A DNA stretch of 64,000 nucleotides. It comes from Palleronia abyssalis (GTDB taxonomy: Bacteria; Pseudomonadota; Alphaproteobacteria; Rhodobacterales; Rhodobacteraceae). A program made the position numbers and the translations under genes. A model generated the notes under the pieces. That model searched no databases. It was given only the letters and a program-made list of their open reading frames with translations, and was not told the DNA's origin. The DNA lies in contig NZ_ONZF01000011.1 of the NCBI RefSeq assembly GCF_900302445.1, forward strand, positions 1-64,000, written 5' to 3'. Below are positions 1 through 8,109 of the stretch, in pieces; the first letter of the stretch is position 1; the number at the start of each line of letters is the position of its first letter.

Positions 1-1
1 C

Positions 2-79
2 GACATTGGAGACGATCCGCCACCGAACGCCATCGTGAGGCGCGACACCCGCGACCTCGGAGAGAACCATGACCCCTGA
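2..79 (+). CDS. Possible C-terminal end of a gene entering from the left edge
   Basis: The frame starting at base 2 is open to a TGA at 77-79 and has G or C at most third codon positions, as expected for coding DNA of this composition. Only about 25 codons are visible and no family can be named. A 35-codon ORF (69-176) starts inside it with a GGAG at 59-62, which would suit a coupled small gene, but nothing else supports it. Confidence 0.25.
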   Translation, partial: DIGDDPPPNAIVRRDTRDLGENHDP

Positions 80-462
80 CGGACACACCGCTCACCCGCT
101 TGACATGGCCGCAATCAGAGAACCGTTTTTGACACCGGCGGAATCCACCGGTTCCGAGCAAACCTCCATTGACTAGCAGCGTGGAACACCAAGTCCGAAG
201 CACGATGCACGCCAAGGGAAGCGGCCCGCCATGGAAGACAGGACATCGGCGAGGACATCCCGCTCGCGTTGTATCGCGGCCGCTTTGGCAGGCCGCGCGG
301 CGCTGCTATCGACCCATGCCTCGAACGGGGCAAAGATGAGCAGCTTCGATCCGTCGACCTTGAATATGGCGCAATGAACCAGGAGGGCCGGGACTGAGTG
401 GAGCCGGACCGGCTGTCTTCCCCCTTGGCTATCCGTTGTCGCTCCTCGTCGTTTTCATCTGA
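80..462. other. About 380 bp without a confident gene
   Basis: Apart from the small ORF noted at 69-176, I see no reading frame with convincing coding bias, ribosome binding site or recognisable product. It lies downstream of the minus-strand AAA-protease operon and may hold that operon's end. No strong terminator hairpin with a T tract was found. Confidence 0.4.
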
Positions 463-747
463 TCACGGCGCCGGCCACGGCCAAACCGCCTGTGGCATAC
501 CCGGTCGAGGATTCGTGACATGCGCCCGGCTGGGAACAACGGATGATCGGGATTTCTGCGATCCGCGGCACGGCGACGATTTGCTCTCCCGATCAAGGCG
601 CAGACTCCGCAGGGTTTCGCCAAGTCCGGCAAAGCTGTTGCGGGCGGCCTCCGCCTCTATGCTATGGAAACTCCGGCGCCCGATCACGCTCAAGACGATC
701 GCCGCTACAGCAACCATGCCGCAATAGACGTAGAGAAATTCCAACAT
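463..747 (-). CDS. Small one-TM membrane protein, last gene of the AAA-M41 operon
   Basis: The protein is 94 aa and not a family I recognise. Residues 3-22 form one hydrophobic segment followed by an RR pair, so an N-terminal membrane anchor with a cytoplasmic tail is likely. A strong AGGAGGT (752-758, minus strand) sits five bases upstream of the ATG and overlaps the stop codon of the AAA-M41 gene, so translation is probably coupled to it. The last 40 residues (Pro/Ser/Arg-rich) look poorly structured, and a frame error there cannot be excluded. By position it might tether the otherwise soluble protease to the membrane; that is inference only. Confidence 0.55.
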   Translation of the reverse strand: MLEFLYVYCGMVAVAAIVLSVIGRRSFHSIEAEAARNSFAGLGETLRSLRLDRESKSSPCRGSQKSRSSVVPSRAHVTNPRPGMPQAVWPWPAP

Positions 748-756
748 CCCGACCTC

Positions 757-3048
757 CTACGGATCCGGTCCTGTCGCATCTCCAATGAGCGGCATAACGG
801 GTGGCGAGGCATGAGCATCTATCCGGGGATGACATCCATCGCGTGTCTTTTCCTCGATCGTCCTGTCATCCTCTTCCGCTTCCAGGTCGATCTCCCGCTC
901 ATCGACCAGTCGGTCAGCCAGGGCTTCGACTTCTCTCCGGCGGTCTTTCAGGATCCTGTTGGCCTGCGCCGCGGCGCCCTGGAGGAGGTCATCGATCTCG
1001 CATCGGTCCTGGGCGGGGAGCCGCAGGATGTCCTCAACAGCGCTGTCCGGGATGCGAATGAGGCTCTTCGAGAACCCCCACTGGTAGTGCATTTGCGCCG
1101 CGAGAGTCGTCGCGTTCGCGAGATCGCTGCCGGAACTCGTTCCGCTGCCCGAGCTCACATCGCCAAGGATCAGTTCCTCGGCGGCCCGTCCCGACATGAT
1201 CACCGTGAGCCGATCCCTGGCGCTGTCCGGGGTCATGTAGGGCAAGCCCCGGGTCGGCGTCTCGCCGCCCGACATCCCGATGGTCACGCGCTCGACCGCC
1301 ATGCCGAGTGCCCGGGCGACGACCGCGTGGCCCGCTTCGTGGACGGCGATGCGTCGGAGCCGGGCTGCGTCCTCGGGCTGCGCCACCTGGTCGGCAGCGG
1401 CACGAAGATGGGTTTCGGACAGGCTGGTTTCAGACATGCGCGCCAGGGATCGGGCGCGCTTCACCACGGTCTCGGCATCGGCGCCCGTCAGACCCAACAG
1501 TTGGGCTGCGATGCTCTCGATGACCGTTTTCGGAATTTCGGCCCCCCGAAGGTAGAAGGTCAGGATGTCCGCAAGCCCCGCCCGATCCGGCGGCGCCACA
1601 CAGATCGTGGTGTCGAGCCGCCCGGATCGCAGGATCGCAGGATCGACGGCGGCCGGTTCGTTGGTGGCGCCGATGAAGATCACGCCTTCCATTCCCGGCA
1701 AGCGGTTCATTTCGGCCAGCAAGCCGTTGACGATCTTCGTGTCGTACCGGTCGTTGTGATGGTCCGACCGGCGCACGGGAAAGCTGTCCAGCTCGTCGAT
1801 AAACAGGATACACGGCGCTGAATTCCGCGCCGCATCGAAGCTGGCGCGCATCGCCGCGAGCATTGTCCCGAGGTGTCCGGCCCCTTCGGATTGCCAACCG
1901 GCATAGGATGTCGCGATCACGGGACAGCCGAGCTCCCCGGCCACCGCGTGGGCGAGGCGGGTTTTGCCGGTGCCGGGGCGTCCGTGGAGCAGGACACTCG
2001 GCGGCACGTCACGCCAGGCGACCTCGCCTCGCAGCCAGGCGCGCCCGTCGGCAACGAGGCGATCGAGCGGCGCGCGCGTTTCGGCCGGCAGACCCACCAC
2101 GTCATCGAGGGTGATCCGCGTGGCGGAACCCGGAGAGGCAGGGAGGCGGGCGGCGAACCTGGCAAGGCTGTCGGCTACCGAGAGTGTCGTCGGCGCCCGG
2201 AAGGCTGCGATGATCGCGAGATGGGGCAATCGGGCGAGGTCGGCATCCGGAGGGAGGCGGTCGCGGATCGCATCGTCTGCCACCAGCCCGGTCAGGGAGT
2301 GGCTTGCCCTCAGCATCGCGAGGACGATCTCGGCATCGATCGGGGGCAAGCGAGTCCGCGCAGCGACGAACATCTCGGCCTCGGGAGGCAGATGATCCAG
2401 CGATCCCAGAACGATGCAGGTCTCGAGCCTGCCAAGTGCGGCGAAGGTTGCTTCGGGATACAGACGCTTCCGGGAGCGGTTTTCCGGCGCGCGTGCGTGG
2501 TCAATGGCGGGGATGCGATCAGCGAGCCGCGGGTCAGCATCTCTCAAGGCGGGGAGGACGTAGTCCCAGACGATTTTCCTCGTTGTTGCGAACAAGGCTT
2601 CGTCGATCCCCTCGATCAGGATGATCCCGCCCTGATCGGCAAGAGCATCTCGAATGGCGGGGGCAGCGAGACCGGCTGCGGCGCGGGTCAGCCGCGGAAA
2701 GCGCTGGTCGAGCGGAGCCGGACCCGGACCGGCGGCCTCGTCATGCGCATCAGCCCATGGATCTTCGCCCCGCTCAATGCAGCCCATGATCTCGGCCGCA
2801 GTCAGTTGATTGGCGCGCGGAGCTCTGAGCTCGGTCCGCGCAGATCCCGGAGACGAACCGCTGCGATCCGTGTCTGCCACGGCATCGTCCTGTCGTTCAG
2901 CCTCCGCAAGCGCAGCGACGATCTCGTCAGGCGTGGCGCTCCGCGTCGGCAGAACCGGCTCGTCATCGCCGATGTCCGGAAGATCGCCATGGAGATAGGC
3001 ACGCACGGCCGCCGTGATGATCGTCTGGAGACTGATCTCGTTGGACAT
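757..3048 (-). CDS. Soluble AAA+ ATPase fused to an FtsH-type M41 zinc metalloprotease
   Basis: This is probably an ATP-dependent protease. Numbering from the longest frame (start 3069): residues 1-310 are unique, with a possible degenerate first AAA module carrying a Walker-B-like ILIEGIDE near 150. An active AAA+ module follows, with Walker A GRPGTGKT (363-370), Walker B ILFIDE (421-426), sensor ATN (468-470) and arginine finger RSGR (481-484). The M41 domain has HEAGH (577-581) and the distal Asp ligand in SGSDL (about 649). All three zinc ligands and the catalytic Glu are present. No transmembrane segment is seen, unlike true FtsH, so this is not the housekeeping ftsH. The ATG at 3048 is chosen because a GGAG lies six bases upstream; a GTG at 3069 overlapping the previous stop is the alternative. 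It is coupled to genes on both sides. Confidence 0.85.
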   Translation of the reverse strand: MSNEISLQTIITAAVRAYLHGDLPDIGDDEPVLPTRSATPDEIVAALAEAERQDDAVADTDRSGSSPGSARTELRAPRANQLTAAEIMGCIERGEDPWADAHDEAAGPGPAPLDQRFPRLTRAAAGLAAPAIRDALADQGGIILIEGIDEALFATTRKIVWDYVLPALRDADPRLADRIPAIDHARAPENRSRKRLYPEATFAALGRLETCIVLGSLDHLPPEAEMFVAARTRLPPIDAEIVLAMLRASHSLTGLVADDAIRDRLPPDADLARLPHLAIIAAFRAPTTLSVADSLARFAARLPASPGSATRITLDDVVGLPAETRAPLDRLVADGRAWLRGEVAWRDVPPSVLLHGRPGTGKTRLAHAVAGELGCPVIATSYAGWQSEGAGHLGTMLAAMRASFDAARNSAPCILFIDELDSFPVRRSDHHNDRYDTKIVNGLLAEMNRLPGMEGVIFIGATNEPAAVDPAILRSGRLDTTICVAPPDRAGLADILTFYLRGAEIPKTVIESIAAQLLGLTGADAETVVKRARSLARMSETSLSETHLRAAADQVAQPEDAARLRRIAVHEAGHAVVARALGMAVERVTIGMSGGETPTRGLPYMTPDSARDRLTVIMSGRAAEELILGDVSSGSGTSSGSDLANATTLAAQMHYQWGFSKSLIRIPDSAVEDILRLPAQDRCEIDDLLQGAAAQANRILKDRRREVEALADRLVDEREIDLEAEEDDRTIEEKTRDGCHPRIDAHASPPVMPLIGDATGPDP

Positions 3049-3065
3049 GATCATCTCCACACCAC

Positions 3066-3452
3066 TCACTCAGGTCCGGGCGTCTCAGCCAGGTCGTTCC
3101 CGAGATCGGCGAGGCGGGCGCGTATCCCGGCAAGCCCGACCCCGATCTCGGCCGCAAGGATCGCCAGGCGGTCCGCTGGCATCGCGGTGAAGGCCAGCTC
3201 AAGCTGAGCCAGATCATCGCCGTCCGGGTCGAGATGCCCCGTGAGGATGTCCCTCAGCCGACCGGGGGTCAGGTCTCTGTCTTTGGCGACGGCATCGAGC
3301 AGATGCCACGTGGCAGCTGTACCGCCCCCTTGGCGCTCGACGGAGCGCAGCCGGGCGAGTTCGATGGATGCCCACCTCAGACGACCATCCCGCTCGTCCA
3401 ACGCATCGCGAAGCTGCGCGACCTCCGCCTGCAGATGTTCCAGATCTTTCAT
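3066..3452 (-). CDS. Small coiled-coil protein preceding the AAA-M41 protease
   Basis: The family is not recognised. The N-terminal 40 residues (MKDLEHLQAEVAQLRDAL onward) have heptad-like leucines and alternating charge, so a short coiled coil is likely. The rest is helical and rich in Ala, Leu and Asp. The ATG at 3452 follows a GGAGGAAGGG stretch; an ATG at 3491 overlapping the preceding metallophosphoesterase stop (ATGA) is also possible. Its stop overlaps the possible GTG start of the protease gene. It could be an adaptor or partner of the AAA protease, but only the gene order says so. Confidence 0.7.
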   Translation of the reverse strand: MKDLEHLQAEVAQLRDALDERDGRLRWASIELARLRSVERQGGGTAATWHLLDAVAKDRDLTPGRLRDILTGHLDPDGDDLAQLELAFTAMPADRLAILAAEIGVGLAGIRARLADLGNDLAETPGPE

Positions 3453-3487
3453 GCCGTTCCCTTCCTCCGCTCGGTGTCCGGTTCGCC

Positions 3488-4360
3488 TCATGTTTCCGCT
3501 TCGGGGTCCACGCTCCGACCGTCTGTGGATGTCAGGGCAAACCGCCCATTCTCGACCTCCGCCAGACCCTGCAGCAGCTGTGTCGCAATCTCCGCATCGG
3601 GGACCTGGTAGGGATATCCGAGGGAGACGTTCCTGAGCCGGGTCTGCCCGACCGAGAACGCCCTCGGCGTGTGCGTATGCCCGTAGATCCAGGCTGCGGG
3701 TGCATGGGCCATGATCAGGTCAGAGAGATCGGAGGCGTAGGCTGCGTCGACGCGGGACAGCGGTGGCACCAGGCAATCCGCATGGGGCGCATGATGCGTA
3801 GCGACGATCGTCGGGCCGTCGAACGGCTGCGCCAGCCTGTCCTCGAGCCACGCCCGATGATCGGCATGGACGCGCGCGGTGTCGGCTGGCGTGGCGCGCC
3901 GGAAGTCCTCGTTGCCGATGCGGATGTAGCGGTAGTCGTTCATCTGCGCCCCCGCCTCGGACATGGCCATGCCCCTGGCGGTCTCGCGCTCGCCGGTCAG
4001 GGCGAAGTCGGTCCAAAGGGTGCAGCACAAGATCCGACATCCCCCGAGCAGGATCTCGGCCTTCTGGGCGAAGGTCACTCCCGCTTCGGTCGCGATAGCG
4101 GCGAGCCGGTCGTCACCGTCGAGGCAAAACTTGTAATAATCGTGGTTGCCCGGGGTGACGGTGACGCGGTCGAGTGGGACATACCGGCCGACATGATTGA
4201 AAACTCGCGGCCAGCCCACCTCCGGGGCGTTGGTGAGATCACCGACGATGAAGAGAGCCTCGACCTGATCCCAGGTCGATTGCGGTACGGCCGCCAGGGG
4301 ATCGAGTCCGGCGTCGGCCCAGTGATCCAGGTGCAGGTCGCTGACGAACAGGATCTTCAT
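3488..4360 (-). CDS. Calcineurin-like metallophosphoesterase (copy 1)
   Basis: The protein is 290 aa and cytoplasmic by sequence. It has the full set of dinuclear-metal motifs of the calcineurin-like family: DLHLD (D8, H10), GDLTN (D41), GNHDY (N72, H73), THHAP (H189, H190) and GHTH (H228, H230). It should therefore hydrolyse a phosphomono- or phosphodiester, but the substrate cannot be read from sequence. A GGAGG lies eight bases before the ATG. It is clearly paralogous to the next gene upstream (4410-5312), sharing the FAQKA, CCTLWTDF and DHRAWLE blocks, so the pair arose by tandem duplication. It lies in the AAA-M41 operon. Confidence 0.88.
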   Translation of the reverse strand: MKILFVSDLHLDHWADAGLDPLAAVPQSTWDQVEALFIVGDLTNAPEVGWPRVFNHVGRYVPLDRVTVTPGNHDYYKFCLDGDDRLAAIATEAGVTFAQKAEILLGGCRILCCTLWTDFALTGERETARGMAMSEAGAQMNDYRYIRIGNEDFRRATPADTARVHADHRAWLEDRLAQPFDGPTIVATHHAPHADCLVPPLSRVDAAYASDLSDLIMAHAPAAWIYGHTHTPRAFSVGQTRLRNVSLGYPYQVPDAEIATQLLQGLAEVENGRFALTSTDGRSVDPEAET

Positions 4361-4413
4361 GCTCTGGCCTCCAGCAGCCCCGAAGAATGCGCGTTGAACG
4401 GAGGGATGGTCAT
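4357..4413 (-). CDS. 18-codon bridging ORF between the two metallophosphoesterases
   Basis: Between the two phosphoesterase genes there is an ORF of 18 codons plus stop. Its ATG overlaps the TGA of the upstream gene (ATGA at 4410-4413) and its TGA overlaps the ATG of the downstream gene (ATGA at 4357-4360). It may work only as a reinitiation bridge, with no role for the peptide. The GGAGG serving the downstream gene lies inside it. It could be a chance arrangement. Confidence 0.3.
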   Translation of the reverse strand: MTIPPFNAHSSGLLEARA

Positions 4414-5312
4414 TCGGAAGCCCCTCCGTCGCCAGCTGCAGCCGGGGCCGCTACGGCCGGTGCTCCATTGCGGCCCAAGGTGACCAATCCCCTGGTCATG
4501 AAGGCGGCCGCGCCCTCGACGGGGACCTCGCTTGGATAGCCGACCGAAAAGTTGATCACCTCCGTCCGTCCGACGCGGCCACGGAACGGCCAGTGGGTAT
4601 GGCCGAAGTACCAGGCACGCGGCTGGTGCGCTTCGATCAGCTCGCGGAGGTCAGAGCCGAAGGCAGGCCCCAGTTCGTCGACAGGCTGCCTGACCCCATC
4701 CGGCACAGGCGCGTGATGCGTCACGACGATCGTCTCGCCGTCGAAAGCTTCGGCCAGGGAACTCTCCAGCCAGGCGCGGTGATCGCGATGCACGGCCAGC
4801 GTGTGGTCCGGGCGCAGGACGCGGAAGTCGCCCATCGTCATGAAGATGCTTCGGTAGTCGGTCATGCCCCTGTACGCGGCCGCTTTGGCCGCAACCGGAT
4901 CGCCGAGGAGCTCAAAATCCGTCCAGAGCGTACAACACAGAAAGCGCGTGCGCCCGACCACGATCTGCGCCTTCTGGGCGAAGTTGGCCCCCACCCGCAC
5001 GGCGGCACGCCCCATGATCGCTTCGTCGTCGAGTGCGTGTGAAAAATAATCGTGGTTGCCCGGGAACAGGTGGACCCGATCGAGCGGCATATGCGCGCCG
5101 ATCTTCCGCAGGTCGACCGGCCATGACCCGAGGGGATTGTTCGACAGGTCGCCGGCAATGATCAGGGCGTCGAGGGACGACCAGGTCTCTGCAGGAATGA
5201 GGGCAAGCGGATCAAGCCCGGAGCGAACCCAGATGTCGAGATGCAGATCGGCGAGCACAAGAACGCGCCCCTGCTCGATATCCGTCTCGGTGCGATCGCG
5301 CTGATCGGTCAT
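4410..5312 (-). CDS. Calcineurin-like metallophosphoesterase (copy 2)
   Basis: The protein is 300 aa with the same dinuclear-metal motifs as its paralogue: ADLHLD (D22, H24), GDLSN (D55), GNHDY (N86, H87), THHAP (H199, H200) and GHTH (H238, H240). All metal ligands are intact, so both copies look active. An extra 15 residues precede the core and an Ala/Gly-rich tail (about 280-300) follows it. The start ATG overlaps the stop of the small gene upstream (ATGA at 5309-5312). Keeping two copies in one operon suggests different substrates or a heterodimer; this is inference. Confidence 0.88.
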   Translation of the reverse strand: MTDQRDRTETDIEQGRVLVLADLHLDIWVRSGLDPLALIPAETWSSLDALIIAGDLSNNPLGSWPVDLRKIGAHMPLDRVHLFPGNHDYFSHALDDEAIMGRAAVRVGANFAQKAQIVVGRTRFLCCTLWTDFELLGDPVAAKAAAYRGMTDYRSIFMTMGDFRVLRPDHTLAVHRDHRAWLESSLAEAFDGETIVVTHHAPVPDGVRQPVDELGPAFGSDLRELIEAHQPRAWYFGHTHWPFRGRVGRTEVINFSVGYPSEVPVEGAAAFMTRGLVTLGRNGAPAVAAPAAAGDGGASE

Positions 5313-5557
5313 CCGGGGGAGGCCTCCTGCTTCGTCCTGCTTATGGAGCCCAGGACGAGCCTGTCGGTTACGGCGACTGCCGCCCCGTCATGCGTTTCGA
5401 CCCGGATGGGCACGCCCATTCCGCCTTTGGCCGCGGCGAGGCCTTGGAGATCGAGCAGCGCGCCTGGCAGCGCAGGCGTGCGCAGAAGCATCTTTGGCTG
5501 GCAAACGCTGGCCGCCGCCGGGTCAGCGGGCGGGGTATCTGGAATGCAACCGGTCAT
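5309..5557 (-). CDS. Small hypothetical protein in the AAA-M41 operon
   Basis: The protein is 82 aa and unrecognised. The ATG at 5557 is chosen because it overlaps the stop of the upstream gene (ATGA) and follows an AGGAAG. Its own stop overlaps the ATG of metallophosphoesterase copy 2 in the same way. The sequence has two cysteines near the N-terminus (MTGC, SVCQP), then a beta-rich-looking stretch with VPIRVETHDG and AVAVTDRLVLG. No signal peptide or membrane segment is evident. Confidence 0.6.
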   Translation of the reverse strand: MTGCIPDTPPADPAAASVCQPKMLLRTPALPGALLDLQGLAAAKGGMGVPIRVETHDGAAVAVTDRLVLGSISRTKQEASPG

Positions 5558-6462
5558 CGGGGCTTCCTGCGCCTGAAACCCGACCGCTGGTCTTTCCACG
5601 ATGTGAAGATCGCGCGGGCGCGGGCGAGACGGTCCAGGCATTCCGCTGGGTCGGTCACGAGGCTCCACTCGAATGCCTCTTGGCCATAACGCCAGATGCC
5701 GCTTCCCACGCGGTTCTTGGGCTCAAGGTACCTCTTCGCCAGGGCCGGGAGCTCGTCGCCGGCACGGAGCGACAGGTTGCGGGTCGCGTCATACCTTCGG
5801 CCCTCCGGAGCCTTCAGTTCGATCTGGAACCCGGCTCCAACGCACTCGGCGCAGTAGTTCCCGTCCTCATTGGTCATGCCGTTACCCTCGGCTAACGCGA
5901 TCACCTCCTGCGTCCCGATGCGGAAGACGACATCGCCCTGTCGCCAGGCATGGCCGAAGGAGAACCGCAGATCGGTAGGAGCGTAGCAGCGTAGGCAGGA
6001 GGTCTCGAAGCCGGACCGGGGCACGCCCGGTATGGATCTCGGATCGTCAGGAAGAAGCTCTGCCCTGAGCCTGATATCGTCGAGCGGCAGGAGGTCCTTG
6101 TCCCAGAACCTCGGCGAGACATTCACGCTGTGATAGCTTCCCGGCCAGTCGGGATGGAGGAACACCTGGAGGGCGCCTGCCTCCGATCCGGGCCAGGTGA
6201 GGCCGATCTGATCGCTGACGACCACCACCGTGGTGCCGTCCTCGGACGTGAAGCTCGGGAGGTCAGACGCGGAGTGCCGCGTCTCTCGGCCCACACGCTC
6301 ACCTGTCCACACGCCCTCGACCGCAATGTCGAAGACCCGCCTGTCGCTCGGGCCGGAGCCCGGGAAATCATCAGCCTCGATGAGGCGAATGACCCGGTCT
6401 CCGACATGGACCTCGCTCGCATCTACATCGTCGATACGGGGCGTCGTGAAGTAGGTGGCCAT
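5554..6462 (-). CDS. Unknown protein with two CxxC pairs, first gene of the AAA-M41 operon
   Basis: The protein is 302 aa and the family is not recognised. Two cysteine pairs, CLRC (156, 159) and CAEC (204, 207), are about 45 residues apart and could bind one zinc as a split ribbon. The first 130 residues look beta-rich (RVIRLIEADD, TTVVVVSDQIGLTW), and the C-terminal third has Trp, Tyr and Arg clusters. The ATG at 6462 has GAGCGAGGGA just upstream; an ATG at 6513 would add 17 unlikely residues. As the first gene of a coupled string, it may be the sensor or scaffold part, but no sequence motif proves a role. Confidence 0.7.
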   Translation of the reverse strand: MATYFTTPRIDDVDASEVHVGDRVIRLIEADDFPGSGPSDRRVFDIAVEGVWTGERVGRETRHSASDLPSFTSEDGTTVVVVSDQIGLTWPGSEAGALQVFLHPDWPGSYHSVNVSPRFWDKDLLPLDDIRLRAELLPDDPRSIPGVPRSGFETSCLRCYAPTDLRFSFGHAWRQGDVVFRIGTQEVIALAEGNGMTNEDGNYCAECVGAGFQIELKAPEGRRYDATRNLSLRAGDELPALAKRYLEPKNRVGSGIWRYGQEAFEWSLVTDPAECLDRLARARAIFTSWKDQRSGFRRRKPR

Positions 6463-6905
6463 CGTTATCCCTCGCTCCACCCGAGGGACGCTGCCCCGGG
6501 CCTCGAGAGCCACCCGAGACGGATCGCCCGAGGTCCGTCAAGCCTTTCTATCCTGGATCACGCCTCCTAATGCCTTGTTATTATTGTTTTTCGCAAGCGG
6601 CTCGGCGGGCTTCGAGGCCCGGCCGAAAATCCCTGCTGGCACGCGTTTTCCTGGGTGCTTCTGCCAGCAAACATTGGGAGATTGGGGGTGGAAGAGAACG
6701 TTTTTCGCACGCCGCGGCATTTCGCGTGCGACGCCGCACCCTCCGAACGCACCGACGTTTCGCAACCCAAAAGATCGCTGAAGAATATTGCCGCGAGGGG
6801 ATGCCAGACGCCCAAGCGGCCTGTGAAGGGCCGTCAGGCGATCAGATTACTGAGACCGATTCGACCTGGCTCATCATTCCAGTCCGTCGGCGATGCGGCT
6901 GTCAG
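6463..6905. other. Intergenic region upstream of the AAA-M41 operon
   Basis: About 440 bp with locally lower GC around 6565-6800 (for example TTATTATTGTTTTT at 6576-6589) and no ORF with good coding bias. It must hold the promoter of the minus-strand operon starting at 6462, but I could not pick out a convincing -35/-10 pair. Several overlapping short frames on both strands look like noise. Confidence 0.4.
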
Positions 6906-7508
6906 TCACCAGGACGTATCCCGGGACCGGTATTCCGGGAGCAGCTCTTCGCCAGCGCTCATCGCTCTCTCGAAGTCCGTGACATGCATGGCTTGCATGC
7001 CGGCGCGGCGAGGGCCGTCGATATCCGCCGCACGGCTGTCGCCGACGAAGACGATCCGATCGGGCGGGAGGGCAAGCATCCGAGCAACAGCGGCGTAGAG
7101 GGCAAGCTCGGGCTTGATAGTTCCGAGTTCGTACGAAAGCGCGACGGCGTCGGGCGCATCCGGGAGAGCTGCGCGGAGAGGCGGTCCGTACGGAGCGGCC
7201 AGGTTGGAGCACACCGCGAGCTTCAGGTTCTTGGCCCGTAGTGCAGCCCAGGCAGCTCTGAAGCCCGGGCGCATGCGGATGGAGTTGGCTTCATCGCGTA
7301 TGGCGGCTTCAACCCGCGCAAGCACGTCCGCTGGGATCTCGCACCCGAGCAGGACCGGCCAGTCCGGCGTCGCACGGTCTTCGCGCATCAGGCGCCGCGC
7401 GCACTCTCGCCGCGCCATCGGCGGGAGCGCCCGCAGGAGCGTCCGATACGGATCGCGGCGGTCGGCGATCTCGACCAGCGCGCCGAACGCATCGAAGCAG
7501 ACGGCCAT
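6906..7508 (-). CDS. HAD-superfamily hydrolase
   Basis: The protein is 200 aa. The four HAD motifs are visible: motif I CFDAFG with the nucleophile Asp at residue 5 and Phe-Gly in place of the usual Asp-Gly; motif II CSNLA; motif III GTIKPE; and motif IV GDSRAADIDG. The DxFG form of motif I is typical of the haloacid-dehalogenase-like branch, so either a phosphatase or a dehalogenase is possible. The ATG at 7508 is chosen so that motif I sits at the N-terminus, as in the family; a GGGGGAA stretch lies upstream. Both neighbours are spaced well away, so it is probably transcribed alone. Confidence 0.8.
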   Translation of the reverse strand: MAVCFDAFGALVEIADRRDPYRTLLRALPPMARRECARRLMREDRATPDWPVLLGCEIPADVLARVEAAIRDEANSIRMRPGFRAAWAALRAKNLKLAVCSNLAAPYGPPLRAALPDAPDAVALSYELGTIKPELALYAAVARMLALPPDRIVFVGDSRAADIDGPRRAGMQAMHVTDFERAMSAGEELLPEYRSRDTSW

Positions 7509-8109
7509 CGGAGGCGGGTTCCCCCTTCTCATTGCGCGGTCATGCAAAGTCCGATCGCTGCACTCTGGATACCATTCCGTTCGCTACGCATGAAATTACG
7601 GGTACTCGGGATACAAAGCGGCAAGCACCGCGCAGCGCAATTGGATTGCTGGGGCATCGTGTAAAATTCATAGGGTGTTCTCGGCTTGGTACTCCGTGAG
7701 CCAGCCGTCCGATAGGCGTCAGCGCTGAACGCATATCCAGTCCAGTTCATTTCGATCCACGTGTAGAGAGAGTTGCCGCCCTTTGGCGGCTTGGGCCTTC
7801 CCATGCCTTGCTTCCGCACCCGGCGCCCTCAAATCCTCATCGGTGACCGACTCCACACAAGCTATGTGATCCTGAGTATCGCCGGGGATAGTATGGGAGG
7901 CAGTGAACGGCCCTTACCTGCCATTCACCGTCGTTCTCAATGCCGCAGCGCAGTCCGCCGAACCGGCCGTTCGCTGCGATCGCAAGATCAAGGCGGCCTC
8001 GAACTCACACTTTGCGGGATAGAGTGGCCTTTCGCCGCGCCATGCACGAACGCCCGCTCGCACCGTTTGGTGGTACTCAGTGAGCAGCCTCAAGGCTAAT
8101 GCCCGCTAC
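7509..8109. other. About 600 bp without a confident gene
   Basis: No frame here has convincing coding bias. A minus-strand ORF (7529-7819) has a poor codon pattern and no recognisable product. The stretch looks like decayed sequence between accessory cassettes, but no transposase residue, inverted repeat pair or RNA gene could be identified. Confidence 0.4.

Noticed and set aside
6570-7241. 223-codon plus-strand ORF over the gap before the HAD gene
   Set aside because: Its second half is antisense to the HAD hydrolase and the first half has weak coding bias and no recognisable domain.
7529-7819. 96-codon minus-strand ORF between the HAD and PIN genes
   Set aside because: Poor codon pattern, cysteine-rich and not similar to any family I recognise; kept as non-coding with low certainty.
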